DNA from: Citricoccus sp. WCRC_4 | GTDB lineage: Bacteria > Actinomycetota > Actinomycetes > Actinomycetales > Micrococcaceae | Reading direction: 5' to 3' | Assembly (NCBI GenBank): GCA_026645375.1 | Contig: JAPFFX010000259.1 | Coordinates: forward strand, 1-18,102 | Length of the DNA stretch: 18,102 nt | Shown here: one piece after another, positions 1 through 7,073 of the stretch | How positions within the stretch are numbered: the first letter of the stretch is position 1 | How the letters are laid out: the number at the start of each line of letters is the position of its first letter | Position numbers and translations under genes: made by a program | Notes under the pieces: generated by a model | Told to the model about the DNA's origin: nothing | Database searches by the model: none | What the model saw: the letters and a program-made list of their open reading frames with translations, nothing else

Positions 1-2449
1 CGCCGTCGTCACCCTTGCGGGGCTCGACCGGCATGTCGTGGATGACGATGCCGCGGCCCTGGCAGTGGTCGCAGTTCTCGCTGAACGCCTCGAGCAGGCC
101 GGTGCCGATCCGCTTGCGGGTCATCTGGACCAGGCCGAGCGAGGTGACCTCGGCGACCTGGTGGCGGGTGCGGTCGCGGCCCAGGCACTCGACCAGCCGG
201 CGCAGCACGAGGTCCCGGTTGGACTCGAGCACCATGTCGATGAAGTCGATGACGATGATGCCGCCGATGTCCCGCAGGCGCAGCTGGGGGACGATCTCCT
301 CTGCGGCCTCGAGGTTGTTCTTGGTGACCGTCTCCTCCAGGTTGCCGCCGGAGCCGGTGAACTTGCCGGTGTTGACGTCCACCACGGTCATCGCCTCGGT
401 GCGGTCGATCACCAGCGAACCGCCCGAGGGCAGGAAGACCTTGCGCTCGAGTGCCTTGTGCAGTTGCTCGTCGATCCGGTTGGACGCGAACAGGTCCTCG
501 CCGCCGTGGTCCTCGGGCTTCCACTGCGAGAGCCGGTCCAGCAGGTGCGGGGCCACGTAGGTCACGTAGGCCTCGATGTTGTCCCAGACCTCGGGGCCCT
601 GGACGACCATCCCGGAGAAGTCCTCGTTGAACACGTCCCGGACCACCTTGATGGTCAGGTCCGGCTCCGAGTACAGCAGTTCGGGGGCCAGGGTCTTGGT
701 GGACGTCGACTTCGCCTCGATGCCCTCCCACTGGGCGCGCAGGCGGTTGATGTCGTTCATCAGCTCCTGCTCGGAGGTGCCCTCCGCCGCGGTGCGCACG
801 ATCACGCCGGCGTTCTCCGGCAGGTGGTCCTTGAGGATCTTCTTCAGGCGGGACCGCTCCACGTCGGGGAGCTTGCGGGAGATGCCCGTCATCGAGCCAC
901 CCGGCACGTACACCAGGTACCGGCCCGGCAGGGAGACCTGGCTGGTCAGGCGGGCACCCTTGTGGCCCACCGGGTCCTTGGTGACCTGGACCAGCACGGA
1001 GTCCCCGGACTTCAGCGCGTTCTCGATCTTGCGGGCCTTGCCCTCGAGGTTGGCGGCATCCCAGTTGACCTCGCCGGCGTACAGCACGGCGTTGCGACCA
1101 CGGCCGATGTCCACGAACGCGGCCTCCATGGACGGCAGCACGTTCTGCACCTTGCCCAGGTAGACGTTGCCGATCATCGAGTCCTGCGTGGTGTTGGAGA
1201 CGAAGTGCTCCGCGAGCACGCCGTCCTCCATGACCGCGATCTGGATCCGCTGCTCGCGCTGACGGACCAGCATCTTGCGGTCCACGGACTCGCGGCGGGC
1301 GAGGAACTCGGCCTCGGTGATGACGTGGCGGCGCTGGCGTCCGCCGGAACGGGACTCGCGCCGGCGCTGGCGCTTGGCCTCCAGACGGGTGGAGCCCTTC
1401 AGGCTGGTCACGCCCTGCGGTCCGGTCGAGGCGGTGGACTGGCGCGGGGCACGGACCCGGGTGACGGTGTTCTCCGGGTCGTCGTCCGAGCCGCCCGCCA
1501 GCTCCATGTCCACGTCTCCGCGGCGGCGACGGCGGCGACGGCGCGTGCCCGAGCCGTCCCCGTTGCCGTCACTGCCGCGCTGGTCCTCGGACGTCTCACC
1601 GTCCCCTGCGGTGGAGGTGTCATCCTCCTGGCCGCCGGCATCGGCGTCCCGGGAGTCCCCGGCATCCCCGGAGTCACCGCCGGCGCGGCCCTCGGACCCG
1701 CTGCCGGTCCGGCCCCGGGAGCGCCTGCGGCGGGACCGGCGGGATCCGGCCGAGCGCCCCTCGGCGTCGCCGTCACCCTGGTCGTCGCCGTCGTCACCGG
1801 AGTCACGGGCCTGACGGTCGTCCACGTCCTCGACGTCCTGGTCGGCGTCCCGGTCGTCGCGGTCGCGGCGCCGGGTCGGGACCGGCGGAATGGTCGAGAG
1901 GTCCGGTGCCTGGAAGATCAGTGCCAGGGGGTCGGCGGGCACTGCGAAGGGGTCCGCCTGGTCCGGCTCGTCGGACGCCTCCTCGGCGTCCTCGTCTTCG
2001 GCGTCCTCGTCCTCGGCGTTCCCGTCGTCGGACGCCTGGTCCTCGGGCCGACTGGTGGCCGTCGTGGCCGCGACGTCCTCGGAGACCGGGGCTGCCGGAG
2101 CTTTGGCTGCGGCCTCGCCCACCGCCGCCTGGGGATCCGGCATGTCGGTCTCGGCGGCCGTTCCCGCCTGGTGTGCAGGAGCGGCACCGGCCGGGGCCTC
2201 AGGGTCGACGGGTGCGGCCGTCACGGGCGTCTCCTGCTCGGCGGCGTCCGCCGCCGGAGTCTCCAGGGCCCCTGCCGGGCCGGCGGCGTCCTGCGCCGGC
2301 GGGGCGTCCGATGATGCCGTCCCCGCGGCTTCGGTCTGCGAAGCGCCGTCGGGGGCCACGGTGTTCTCGGGGTTCTCGATGCTCTCGGCGATCCCACTGG
2401 GTTCGAGGGCTTCGGTGGATTCTGCGTTGTCTCGATCGTTGGCTGCCAT
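1..2449 (-). CDS. rne: Ribonuclease E/G, C-terminus cut by window edge
   Basis: Endoribonuclease of the RNase E/G family, which cleaves single-stranded RNA in mRNA decay and rRNA/tRNA maturation. The visible part is 816 codons, with no stop before the left edge. Residues 1 to about 380 are low-complexity: Ala/Pro/Glu-rich, then acidic (around 145–160), then Arg-rich with eight consecutive Arg at 303–310. An S1-type RNA-binding domain follows from about 423 (IGNVYLGKVQNVLPSMEAAF). The metal-binding aspartates of the catalytic DNase I-like subdomain are recognisable as D691 in VVDVNTG and D735 in VIDFIDM, with the same 44-residue separation as E. coli D303/D346 by my alignment. The zinc-link is C793-D-H-C796. 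The ATG at 2449 is preceded 6 nt away by a perfect AGGAGGTG Shine-Dalgarno (2456–2463). The catalytic order and motifs make the family certain; the extension length depends on this start. It is divergent from the VKOR gene. Confidence 0.97.
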   Translation of the reverse strand, partial: MAANDRDNAESTEALEPSGIAESIENPENTVAPDGASQTEAAGTASSDAPPAQDAAGPAGALETPAADAAEQETPVTAAPVDPEAPAGAAPAHQAGTAAETDMPDPQAAVGEAAAKAPAAPVSEDVAATTATSRPEDQASDDGNAEDEDAEDEDAEEASDEPDQADPFAVPADPLALIFQAPDLSTIPPVPTRRRDRDDRDADQDVEDVDDRQARDSGDDGDDQGDGDAEGRSAGSRRSRRRRSRGRTGSGSEGRAGGDSGDAGDSRDADAGGQEDDTSTAGDGETSEDQRGSDGNGDGSGTRRRRRRRRGDVDMELAGGSDDDPENTVTRVRAPRQSTASTGPQGVTSLKGSTRLEAKRQRRRESRSGGRQRRHVITEAEFLARRESVDRKMLVRQREQRIQIAVMEDGVLAEHFVSNTTQDSMIGNVYLGKVQNVLPSMEAAFVDIGRGRNAVLYAGEVNWDAANLEGKARKIENALKSGDSVLVQVTKDPVGHKGARLTSQVSLPGRYLVYVPGGSMTGISRKLPDVERSRLKKILKDHLPENAGVIVRTAAEGTSEQELMNDINRLRAQWEGIEAKSTSTKTLAPELLYSEPDLTIKVVRDVFNEDFSGMVVQGPEVWDNIEAYVTYVAPHLLDRLSQWKPEDHGGEDLFASNRIDEQLHKALERKVFLPSGGSLVIDRTEAMTVVDVNTGKFTGSGGNLEETVTKNNLEAAEEIVPQLRLRDIGGIIVIDFIDMVLESNRDLVLRRLVECLGRDRTRHQVAEVTSLGLVQMTRKRIGTGLLEAFSENCDHCQGRGIVIHDMPVEPRKGDDG

Positions 2450-2916
2450 GGACAGCACCTCCTGCCCTGCCGGCACGCCACACTCGCGCCCACAGGGCGG
2501 CCAGGTCCGTTCCCGGTGGCGTTGCCCCCGATCCGCCGGTGCGGTACTCGGGGTGCCGCCGTCGACGGACTCCAGAAAGTCTGAGGTGAACCGAGTCCCT
2601 GGTCTCCGCTGGATGCGGACGCGCAAGGCCGGAACCATCGGACGCCTGCCCGGTCTCACGCGTCGTGACACGTGCCGGAAGCGGCTCTCGCATGGCCGGG
2701 GACGCGCGGTCCGCATCCCTCCAGCCGGACAGTCTTCTCACACTGCCCCAGTCCTGTGCCGCCGGCCCGGTGGCCGTCCGATGGACCCTGCCGATGGTGT
2801 GGCCACCGGTGGGTCACCGATCATTCTCTCACACGGCCGGCCAGATCAACGGGATCGCGGGGCGGAATCCGGGCACCGGATCCCGGCGTCGAACCGTGGG
2901 GTCTTACCATGGTCCA
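2450..2916. other. Divergent intergenic region between rne and the VKOR gene
   Basis: This 467-bp stretch separates two divergently transcribed genes. It holds the rne ribosome binding site on its left side and the putative leaderless promoter of the VKOR gene on its right. An open frame continues upstream of the VKOR start to 2665 in the plus direction. Its translation (Arg/Pro/Ser-rich, no recognisable domain) looks like non-coding sequence, so I do not extend the gene. I could not recognise a convincing -35/-10 pair for rne. A short perfect inverted repeat, ATCCGG-GCA-CCGGAT, lies at 2867–2881. No tRNA or known RNA gene was seen. Confidence 0.6.
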
Positions 2917-2919
2917 GTG
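2905..2919 (+). promoter_or_regulatory. Putative leaderless promoter of the VKOR gene
   Basis: A -10-like hexamer TACCAT (2905–2910) is followed by six bases and then the GTG at 2917. This spacing would put the transcription start at or within a base of the GTG, which is the classic actinobacterial leaderless arrangement. No Shine-Dalgarno is visible before the GTG, which supports that reading. No good -35 was seen. The same 6-nt spacing recurs before the dehydrogenase gene at 12232. Confidence 0.5.
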
Positions 2920-3633
2920 AACTCCCGCGCGGCACAGACCTCCCATCCCGGCTCCGACCACGGCGACGACGTCGACCTGGAACCCGGCATCGGGTCCGGG
3001 GAGGACGGTGCGCCCACCGGGGGCGCCGACGCCGGTACCGCCGACGACCGCCGGCCGAGCTGGTACGCCCGCCCGTCGGGGACCGCCTGGATGCTGCTGG
3101 TCACCGGGCTGATCGGGATGTACGGCACGGTCGCGCTGGTGGCCGAACGGGTCATGTTGTGGAATGATCCCAGCCACATCACCAGCTGCGATATCAACCC
3201 GTGGGTCTCCTGCGGCCAGGTGATGAAGACCTGGCAGTCCCAGCTGTTCGGCTTCCCCAACCAGTTCATCGGGCTCGTGGCCTTCTCGATCATCATCACC
3301 ATCGCCATGGCCCTGTTCGCCGGGGCCCGGTTCCGGCGCTGGTACTGGGTCGGGATGAACATCGGCGTGTTCCTCGGCTTCGCGTTCTGCGTGTGGCTGT
3401 GGAGCCAGGCCGTCTACGAGATCAACATCCTGTGCCTGTACTGCATGGTGGTCTGGGCCATGATGATCCCGATGTTCGTGCTGCTCACCTCGCGCAACCT
3501 GCAGCACGGCGTGATCCCGGCGCCGGCCGGGGTGCGTACGTTCGCCGCCGAGTGGTCCTGGCCGATCATCGCCCTGCTCTACGTGGGCGTGCTCGCCTCG
3601 ATCATGCTGCGGTTCTCCACCGCCTTCTTCTAG
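2917..3633 (+). CDS. Vitamin K epoxide reductase (VKOR) family membrane protein
   Basis: Integral-membrane thiol oxidase of the VKOR family, 238 aa from the GTG at 2917. In actinobacteria such proteins re-oxidise extracytoplasmic DsbA-like proteins and pass electrons to quinone, so they support disulfide formation in exported proteins. The first 50 residues are acidic and Gly/Asp-rich, presumably cytoplasmic. About five membrane segments follow (near 56–77, 114–136, 143–162, 171–191 and 208–230). The four family cysteines are visible: loop cysteines C91 and C99 (SCDINPWVSC) and the quinone-side CXXC at 173–176 (CLYC). The segment FGFPNQFIGL matches the conserved stretch after the loop. The frame stays open upstream to a start at 2665, but that part has no family similarity, and the -10-like motif just before 2917 favours the GTG. 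It converges on the GyrI-like gene with a 13-bp gap. No partner DsbA with a signal peptide lies in this window. Confidence 0.9.
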   Translation: MNSRAAQTSHPGSDHGDDVDLEPGIGSGEDGAPTGGADAGTADDRRPSWYARPSGTAWMLLVTGLIGMYGTVALVAERVMLWNDPSHITSCDINPWVSCGQVMKTWQSQLFGFPNQFIGLVAFSIIITIAMALFAGARFRRWYWVGMNIGVFLGFAFCVWLWSQAVYEINILCLYCMVVWAMMIPMFVLLTSRNLQHGVIPAPAGVRTFAAEWSWPIIALLYVGVLASIMLRFSTAFF

Positions 3634-3646
3634 GCGGCGGTGGCGG

Positions 3647-4183
3647 CTACGCGCCGTCCCGGACGGCCAGCAGGGTGACCAGGTCCGTGCGCATCGTCGA
3701 CGGGTCGGCGTCCGGGCTGGGCTCGGTCACGTAGATCTCCCAGAACGGCAACGCGGGCTGGTGGCCGGAGTCCGTCACGGCCTGCATGAAGCGCCCCCAG
3801 GCCTCTCCGAGCCCGTCGTAGGAACCCAGGTGGGAGATGATGGCGATCCTGCCGCCCGGCAGCCGCGAGGGCGACAGTGTCGGGCCCGGCCCCGTGGTCC
3901 TCGCCCCCGGCAGCGGGCGGTCCACGGGGATGCCGACCTCGAAGTCCACCGTGTCCGTGGGCATCCGGGTGTGCAGGGCGAAGGCCGGACCCACCGGCTG
4001 GATCCCCTGCTCGCCGAGCGCCGGGAACAGTGCGCTGAACGTGGAGTCGAAGATCTCCGCCATCCGGTCCATCGGATAGTCCTTGGCCACGTTGACCACG
4101 GTGGGGACCTCCGGGGCGTCCAGGACCGTGAGTTCGCCGTAGGGGCCGCCCAGGAAGTACGGGGCATCGGGCTGGGTGCTCAT
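3647..4183 (-). CDS. GyrI-like / effector-binding domain protein
   Basis: A 178-residue soluble protein resembling the GyrI-like (SbmC, AraC effector-binding) fold. I base this on the N-terminal phrase LTVLDAPEVPTVVNVAKDYP, the mid-region VDFEVGIPVDRPL and the C-terminal WEIYVTEPSPDADPSTMRTD, which is the usual arrangement of this domain. Members bind small hydrophobic ligands or act as stand-alone modulators. No DNA-binding domain, signal peptide or membrane segment is present, so it is not a regulator by itself. The ATG at 4183 has an AGGA about nine bases upstream, inside a small GATCC-TAG-GGATC inverted repeat. It lies 70 bp downstream of ndk on the same strand, with a hairpin between them, so co-transcription is possible but not assured. 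The specific function is unknown. Confidence 0.75.
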   Translation of the reverse strand: MSTQPDAPYFLGGPYGELTVLDAPEVPTVVNVAKDYPMDRMAEIFDSTFSALFPALGEQGIQPVGPAFALHTRMPTDTVDFEVGIPVDRPLPGARTTGPGPTLSPSRLPGGRIAIISHLGSYDGLGEAWGRFMQAVTDSGHQPALPFWEIYVTEPSPDADPSTMRTDLVTLLAVRDGA

Positions 4184-4188
4184 GGAGC

Positions 4189-4201
4189 GATCCTAGGGAT
4201 C
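4189..4201. repeat. Short inverted repeat over the GyrI-like gene's ribosome binding site
   Basis: GATCC-TAG-GGATC, with perfect 5-bp arms, lies 5 bases upstream of the ATG at 4183 and contains the AGGA that would serve as the ribosome binding site. It could be an RNA hairpin, a small operator, or chance. The 3-nt loop is short. Confidence 0.3.
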
Positions 4202-4204
4202 AGC

Positions 4205-4220
4205 GTGGCCGTGCGGCCAC
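4205..4220 (-). terminator. Candidate hairpin after ndk
   Basis: A perfect 6-bp stem GTGGCC with a 4-nt loop and GGCCAC lies 34 bases downstream of the ndk stop. There is no T-run after it. High-GC actinobacterial terminators often lack one, so a weak terminator or an RNA-processing structure is possible. Confidence 0.35.
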
Positions 4221-4253
4221 TCCCATCCTGCGCCGTGCTCCGCCGGCGCGCAG

Positions 4254-4676
4254 TCAGGAGAACCAGATCTCCAGCTCGCGCTCGGCGGAGAGCGTGGAGT
4301 CCGAGCCGTGGACCAGGTTCTTCTGGACGGACTCGCCCCAGTCACGGCCGAGGTCGCCGCGGATGGTGCCCGGGGCGGCGGTGGTCGGCTCCGTGGCGCC
4401 GGCGAGGGAGCGGAAGCCCTCGATGACCCGGTGCCCCTGGACGCGCACGGCCACGACCGGACCCGACCCCATGAACTCGACCAGTGGCTCGAAGAACGGC
4501 TTGCCCTCGTGCTCCTCATAGTGCCTGACCAGCATCTCGCGGGTCGGCACCTGCATCCTCAGGTCGGCGATGACGTAGCCCTTGGCCTCGATGCGGGCCA
4601 GGATCTGTCCGGTGAGGTTGCGGGCAACGCCGTCCGGCTTGACGAGGACGAGGGTCTCTTCGGGGTGAGTGGTCAC
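4254..4676 (-). CDS. ndk: Nucleoside diphosphate kinase
   Basis: Transfers the terminal phosphate of ATP to nucleoside diphosphates through a phospho-histidine, balancing NTP and dNTP pools in the cytoplasm. It has 140 residues, the usual bacterial length. K13 in ETLVLVKPDGVAR is the conserved nucleotide-site lysine, and the active-site motif NLVHGSDS places the phospho-acceptor at H123. RGDLG at 106–110 is the family's conserved segment before the active site. The GTG start at 4676 has AAGGAG six to seven bases upstream. It lies 175 bp downstream of the DUF4233 gene on the same strand, the folC–DUF4233–ndk order common in actinobacteria. A hairpin at 4820–4842 may separate the two transcripts. 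A TAGGGT hexamer at 4751–4756 could be a -10 of its own promoter, but no -35 supports it. Confidence 0.97.
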   Translation of the reverse strand: MTTHPEETLVLVKPDGVARNLTGQILARIEAKGYVIADLRMQVPTREMLVRHYEEHEGKPFFEPLVEFMGSGPVVAVRVQGHRVIEGFRSLAGATEPTTAAPGTIRGDLGRDWGESVQKNLVHGSDSTLSAERELEIWFS

Positions 4677-4819
4677 AATCGCTCCTTGGTGGATTCGGTC
4701 ATGGACATGGGCAGGGGCCGGTCCGCGGCTGCCCGCTGGCCGTCAGGTCAACCCTAACGGTCCGTCGAGAGGGCCCCGCGCATGTATCCGGGACGCACAC
4801 CAGCGTCCGTGCCCGATAC

Positions 4820-4842
4820 CCCGTGCGGGCGCGCGCCACGGG
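4820..4842 (-). terminator. Candidate terminator after the ileS–folC–DUF4233 operon
   Basis: CCCGTG, an 11-nt loop of mostly GC, and CACGGG form a 6-bp stem. It begins ten bases after the DUF4233 stop codon on the minus strand. No T-run follows. Its position directly behind the last gene of the run makes it the best terminator candidate here. Confidence 0.4.
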
Positions 4843-4851
4843 TCGCGTCGT

Positions 4852-5325
4852 TCACCCGGCATCCGGGTGCTCGGCACGCCAGCGGGCCTCTGCCTCGGCC
4901 CGCTGGCGGTTCTCGCGGTCGATCTGGCCGCCCTTGGTGACGGCGTACCACCACGCGAGGCCGAAGCCGACCCCGATGATCACCATCGTGTACTCCAGGA
5001 AGGTCCCGAGCAGCAGGACCACCTGCAGGCCCCATCCGATCCAGATGCCCACCGGCTTGCGGACCAGGGCACAGGTGAGGATCGCCACGACGGCGAGCGC
5101 CAGGGACAGCCCCAGGATCCAGCCGGCCTGGGGCTCACCCCGGTGGAAGCCGAACAGGGCCAGTCCGAAGAGCACCAGGACGAGGGCCTCCATGACGAGC
5201 ACGCTCGAGGTGAACGTGGCGCGGATGGAACGAGCCTTCTTCGCCTGGCCGGGCTTCCATTCCCGTTGCGCCTTCGTCTCGCGGGCGGGCCGCCAGGACT
5301 CGCGGCCGGGCTGCTCAGCACTCAT
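4852..5325 (-). CDS. DUF4233 family membrane protein
   Basis: A 157-residue membrane protein matching the actinobacterial family usually encoded directly after folC. The first 30 residues are charged and hydrophilic. Four hydrophobic helices follow (about 39–60, 69–87, 93–112 and 113–128). The tail after WWYAVTKGGQIDRENR is Arg/Glu-rich and probably a short cytoplasmic helix. The function is unknown in the family and nothing here reveals a catalytic site. The ATG at 5325 overlaps the folC stop in an ATGA, so translation is probably coupled to folC. The constant pairing with folC suggests co-regulation, but a role in folate metabolism is not shown by the sequence. Confidence 0.88.
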   Translation of the reverse strand: MSAEQPGRESWRPARETKAQREWKPGQAKKARSIRATFTSSVLVMEALVLVLFGLALFGFHRGEPQAGWILGLSLALAVVAILTCALVRKPVGIWIGWGLQVVLLLGTFLEYTMVIIGVGFGLAWWYAVTKGGQIDRENRQRAEAEARWRAEHPDAG

Positions 5326-7073
5326 CGCGTGCTCCGCCGATGGCCGGAGTCACCGTCGGCGCCCGGATCATTCAGCCCATAGGTGTCATCGGGGACGTCG
5401 TGCTCGTCCCCACTGGACCCGGCGCCCGCTTCGGGGTCGTTCAGGCCATAGGTGTCATCGGCGACATCGTGATCGTCCCCACTGGACCCGGCGCCCGCTT
5501 CGGGGTCGTTCAGGCCATAGGTGTCGTCCATGAACTCGTCCTCGCGCATGTCCTCGTCGTCCTCGTCGAAGATGTCCTCGTCGTCCTCGTCCTCGTCCAG
5601 GCCGTCGCCGAGCTCCAGGCCCATGTCCGCGAATACCTCGACCCCGGGTGCCACGGGCACCACGCCGGGGGCCCCGGGCATCGCCGACTCGGCTGCCGGG
5701 GCGCCGAGCAGTTCGCGCACCTCGGCCACCAGGGTGATGGACCCGGTCACGAGAACGCCGCCACCGGTGCCGGCGCCGGCGCCCTCGGTGGCCTCCGCCC
5801 GGCCCACGGCCCACTCCAGGGCGTCCGGGATGGACTCGGTGGCGTGGATGTCGTCCTCGGGCCAGCCCGCGTCCAGCGCGGTCTGGGCCAGTTCTCCCGC
5901 GGGGATCGCCCGGGGCGAGTCCGACTGGGTGAGGCAGAGGTCCTCGACCAGGTCCCCGAACTGCCGGTACAGCACCGTCAGCATCTCCAGTGCATCCTTC
6001 TCCTGCAGGATGCCCACCACGAGCACCAGCTTCTCGAAGCCGAAGGCCTCCTGCAGGGCCTTGGCGGTCGCGGCGATCCCGGCGGGGTTGTGGGCGGCAT
6101 CGACGACGAGGGTCGGCGCGGTGCGCACCACCTCCATCCGGCCCGGTGTGGACACGGCGCCCACGCCCTCCTGCAGCAGCCCGGACTCGAGTTCCCTCTC
6201 GCCGCCGAAGAACGCCTCCAGCGCCGCGACGGCGACCGCCAGGTTCTCGGCCTGGTGCTCTCCGTGCAGCGGCAGGGTCAGGTCCGGGTAGCGCCCGGCG
6301 ATGCCCTGCACGGTGACCTGCTGACCGCCGACCGCCACGGAGCGGGACTCCACGCCGAAGTCCACCCCCTCGAAGCGGAACGGGGCGTCCACGGCACGCG
6401 CCGCGTCCAGGAGCACCTGTGCGGCGTCCGGGTCCTGGGCGGCCGACACGAGGAAGCCGCCGGGCTTGATGATCCCGGCCTTCTCCCGGGCGATCTCGGC
6501 GTCGGTGTCCCCCAGCAGGTCGGTGTGGTCCGCGGAGATGGGCGTCACCACGGAGACCACGCCGTCGGCCACGTTGGTGGCATCGGTGATCCCGCCCAGG
6601 CCCACCTCGAGCACCACCACGTCCACCGGCTCGTCCGCGAACACGGCGAAGCCGAGGATGGTCACGCTCTCGAAGTAGGTCAGCCGGTTCTCCCCCTCCG
6701 CCTCGAGCTCCGCGTCCACGACCTGGATCACCGGGAGGATCTCGTTCCAGATCCGCACGAACGTCTCGTTCGGCACCGGGGCGCCGTCGATGCTGATCCG
6801 CTCGGTCACGGACGTCAGGTGCGGCGAGGTGTACCGGCCCGTCCGCAACCCGTAGGCGCGCAACACCGACTCGATGATCCGCGCCGTGGAGGTCTTGCCG
6901 TTGGTCCCGGTCAGGTGGATGACCGGGGCGGCCTTCTGGGGTTCACCGAGCAGTTCCATGGCGCGCCAGAGCGGCGCCATGCGCGGTTCCATCTTGTTCT
7001 CCGGGGCCCGGGCGAGCAGGTCCCGGTAGACGGCCTCCACCGTCCGGGGTCCCCCGCCGGCCGCGGCGCTCAC
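5322..7073 (-). CDS. folC: Folylpolyglutamate synthase / dihydrofolate synthase with acidic repeat tail
   Basis: Cytoplasmic Mur-ligase-like enzyme that adds glutamate to dihydropteroate and to folates, using ATP. Recognisable elements are the P-loop GTNGKTS at 56–62, the substrate loop YTSPHLTSVTERI, GGITDATNV, SADHTDLLG with the following EKAGIIKPG, and the C-domain VVDAAHNPAG. The enzyme fold ends near residue 458 (VAEVRELLGA), which is the usual family length. The remaining 125 residues are unusual: a run of Asp/Glu around 485–515, then three tandem 23-residue units beginning DDTYGLNDP. The GTG start at 7073 overlaps the ileS stop (GTGA), and the stop overlaps the DUF4233 ATG, so the three genes are very likely co-transcribed. 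The enzyme assignment is secure. The tail has no function that I recognise and may be a lineage-specific disordered region. Confidence 0.95.
   Translation of the reverse strand: MSAAAGGGPRTVEAVYRDLLARAPENKMEPRMAPLWRAMELLGEPQKAAPVIHLTGTNGKTSTARIIESVLRAYGLRTGRYTSPHLTSVTERISIDGAPVPNETFVRIWNEILPVIQVVDAELEAEGENRLTYFESVTILGFAVFADEPVDVVVLEVGLGGITDATNVADGVVSVVTPISADHTDLLGDTDAEIAREKAGIIKPGGFLVSAAQDPDAAQVLLDAARAVDAPFRFEGVDFGVESRSVAVGGQQVTVQGIAGRYPDLTLPLHGEHQAENLAVAVAALEAFFGGERELESGLLQEGVGAVSTPGRMEVVRTAPTLVVDAAHNPAGIAATAKALQEAFGFEKLVLVVGILQEKDALEMLTVLYRQFGDLVEDLCLTQSDSPRAIPAGELAQTALDAGWPEDDIHATESIPDALEWAVGRAEATEGAGAGTGGGVLVTGSITLVAEVRELLGAPAAESAMPGAPGVVPVAPGVEVFADMGLELGDGLDEDEDDEDIFDEDDEDMREDEFMDDTYGLNDPEAGAGSSGDDHDVADDTYGLNDPEAGAGSSGDEHDVPDDTYGLNDPGADGDSGHRRSTR
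5325..5528 (-). repeat. Three tandem 69-bp repeats at the 3' end of folC
   Basis: Three consecutive units of 69 bp (23 codons) run 5528–5460, 5459–5391 and 5390–5325. The first two encode DDTYGLNDPEAGAGSSGD followed by D/E-HDV and differ at only a few bases. The third diverges after DDTYGLNDP and ends in the stop. The period is exact: the same ATA lies at 5379, 5448 and 5517. Near-identity at the DNA level points to recent duplication by slippage or recombination. Confidence 0.95.

Noticed and set aside
38..2314. Long plus-strand open frame of 758 codons opposite rne
   Set aside because: It is the complement of a clear RNase E coding sequence. Its translation is low-complexity (Val/Leu/Gly/His-rich) with no domain. 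Long antisense frames are expected at this GC content.
2665..2916. N-terminal extension of the VKOR protein by 84 residues
   Set aside because: The segment lacks similarity to VKOR and has the composition of non-coding sequence, and a -10-like motif lies directly before the GTG at 2917.
4723..4756. TTGACC at 4746–4751 as a -35 box for ndk
   Set aside because: No -10-like hexamer lies 16–18 bp downstream (the sequence there is GC-only), so the promoter could not be supported.
5325..5528. 69-bp repeats as a CRISPR array
   Set aside because: The units are contiguous with no unique spacers, lie in frame inside folC and encode a peptide repeat.
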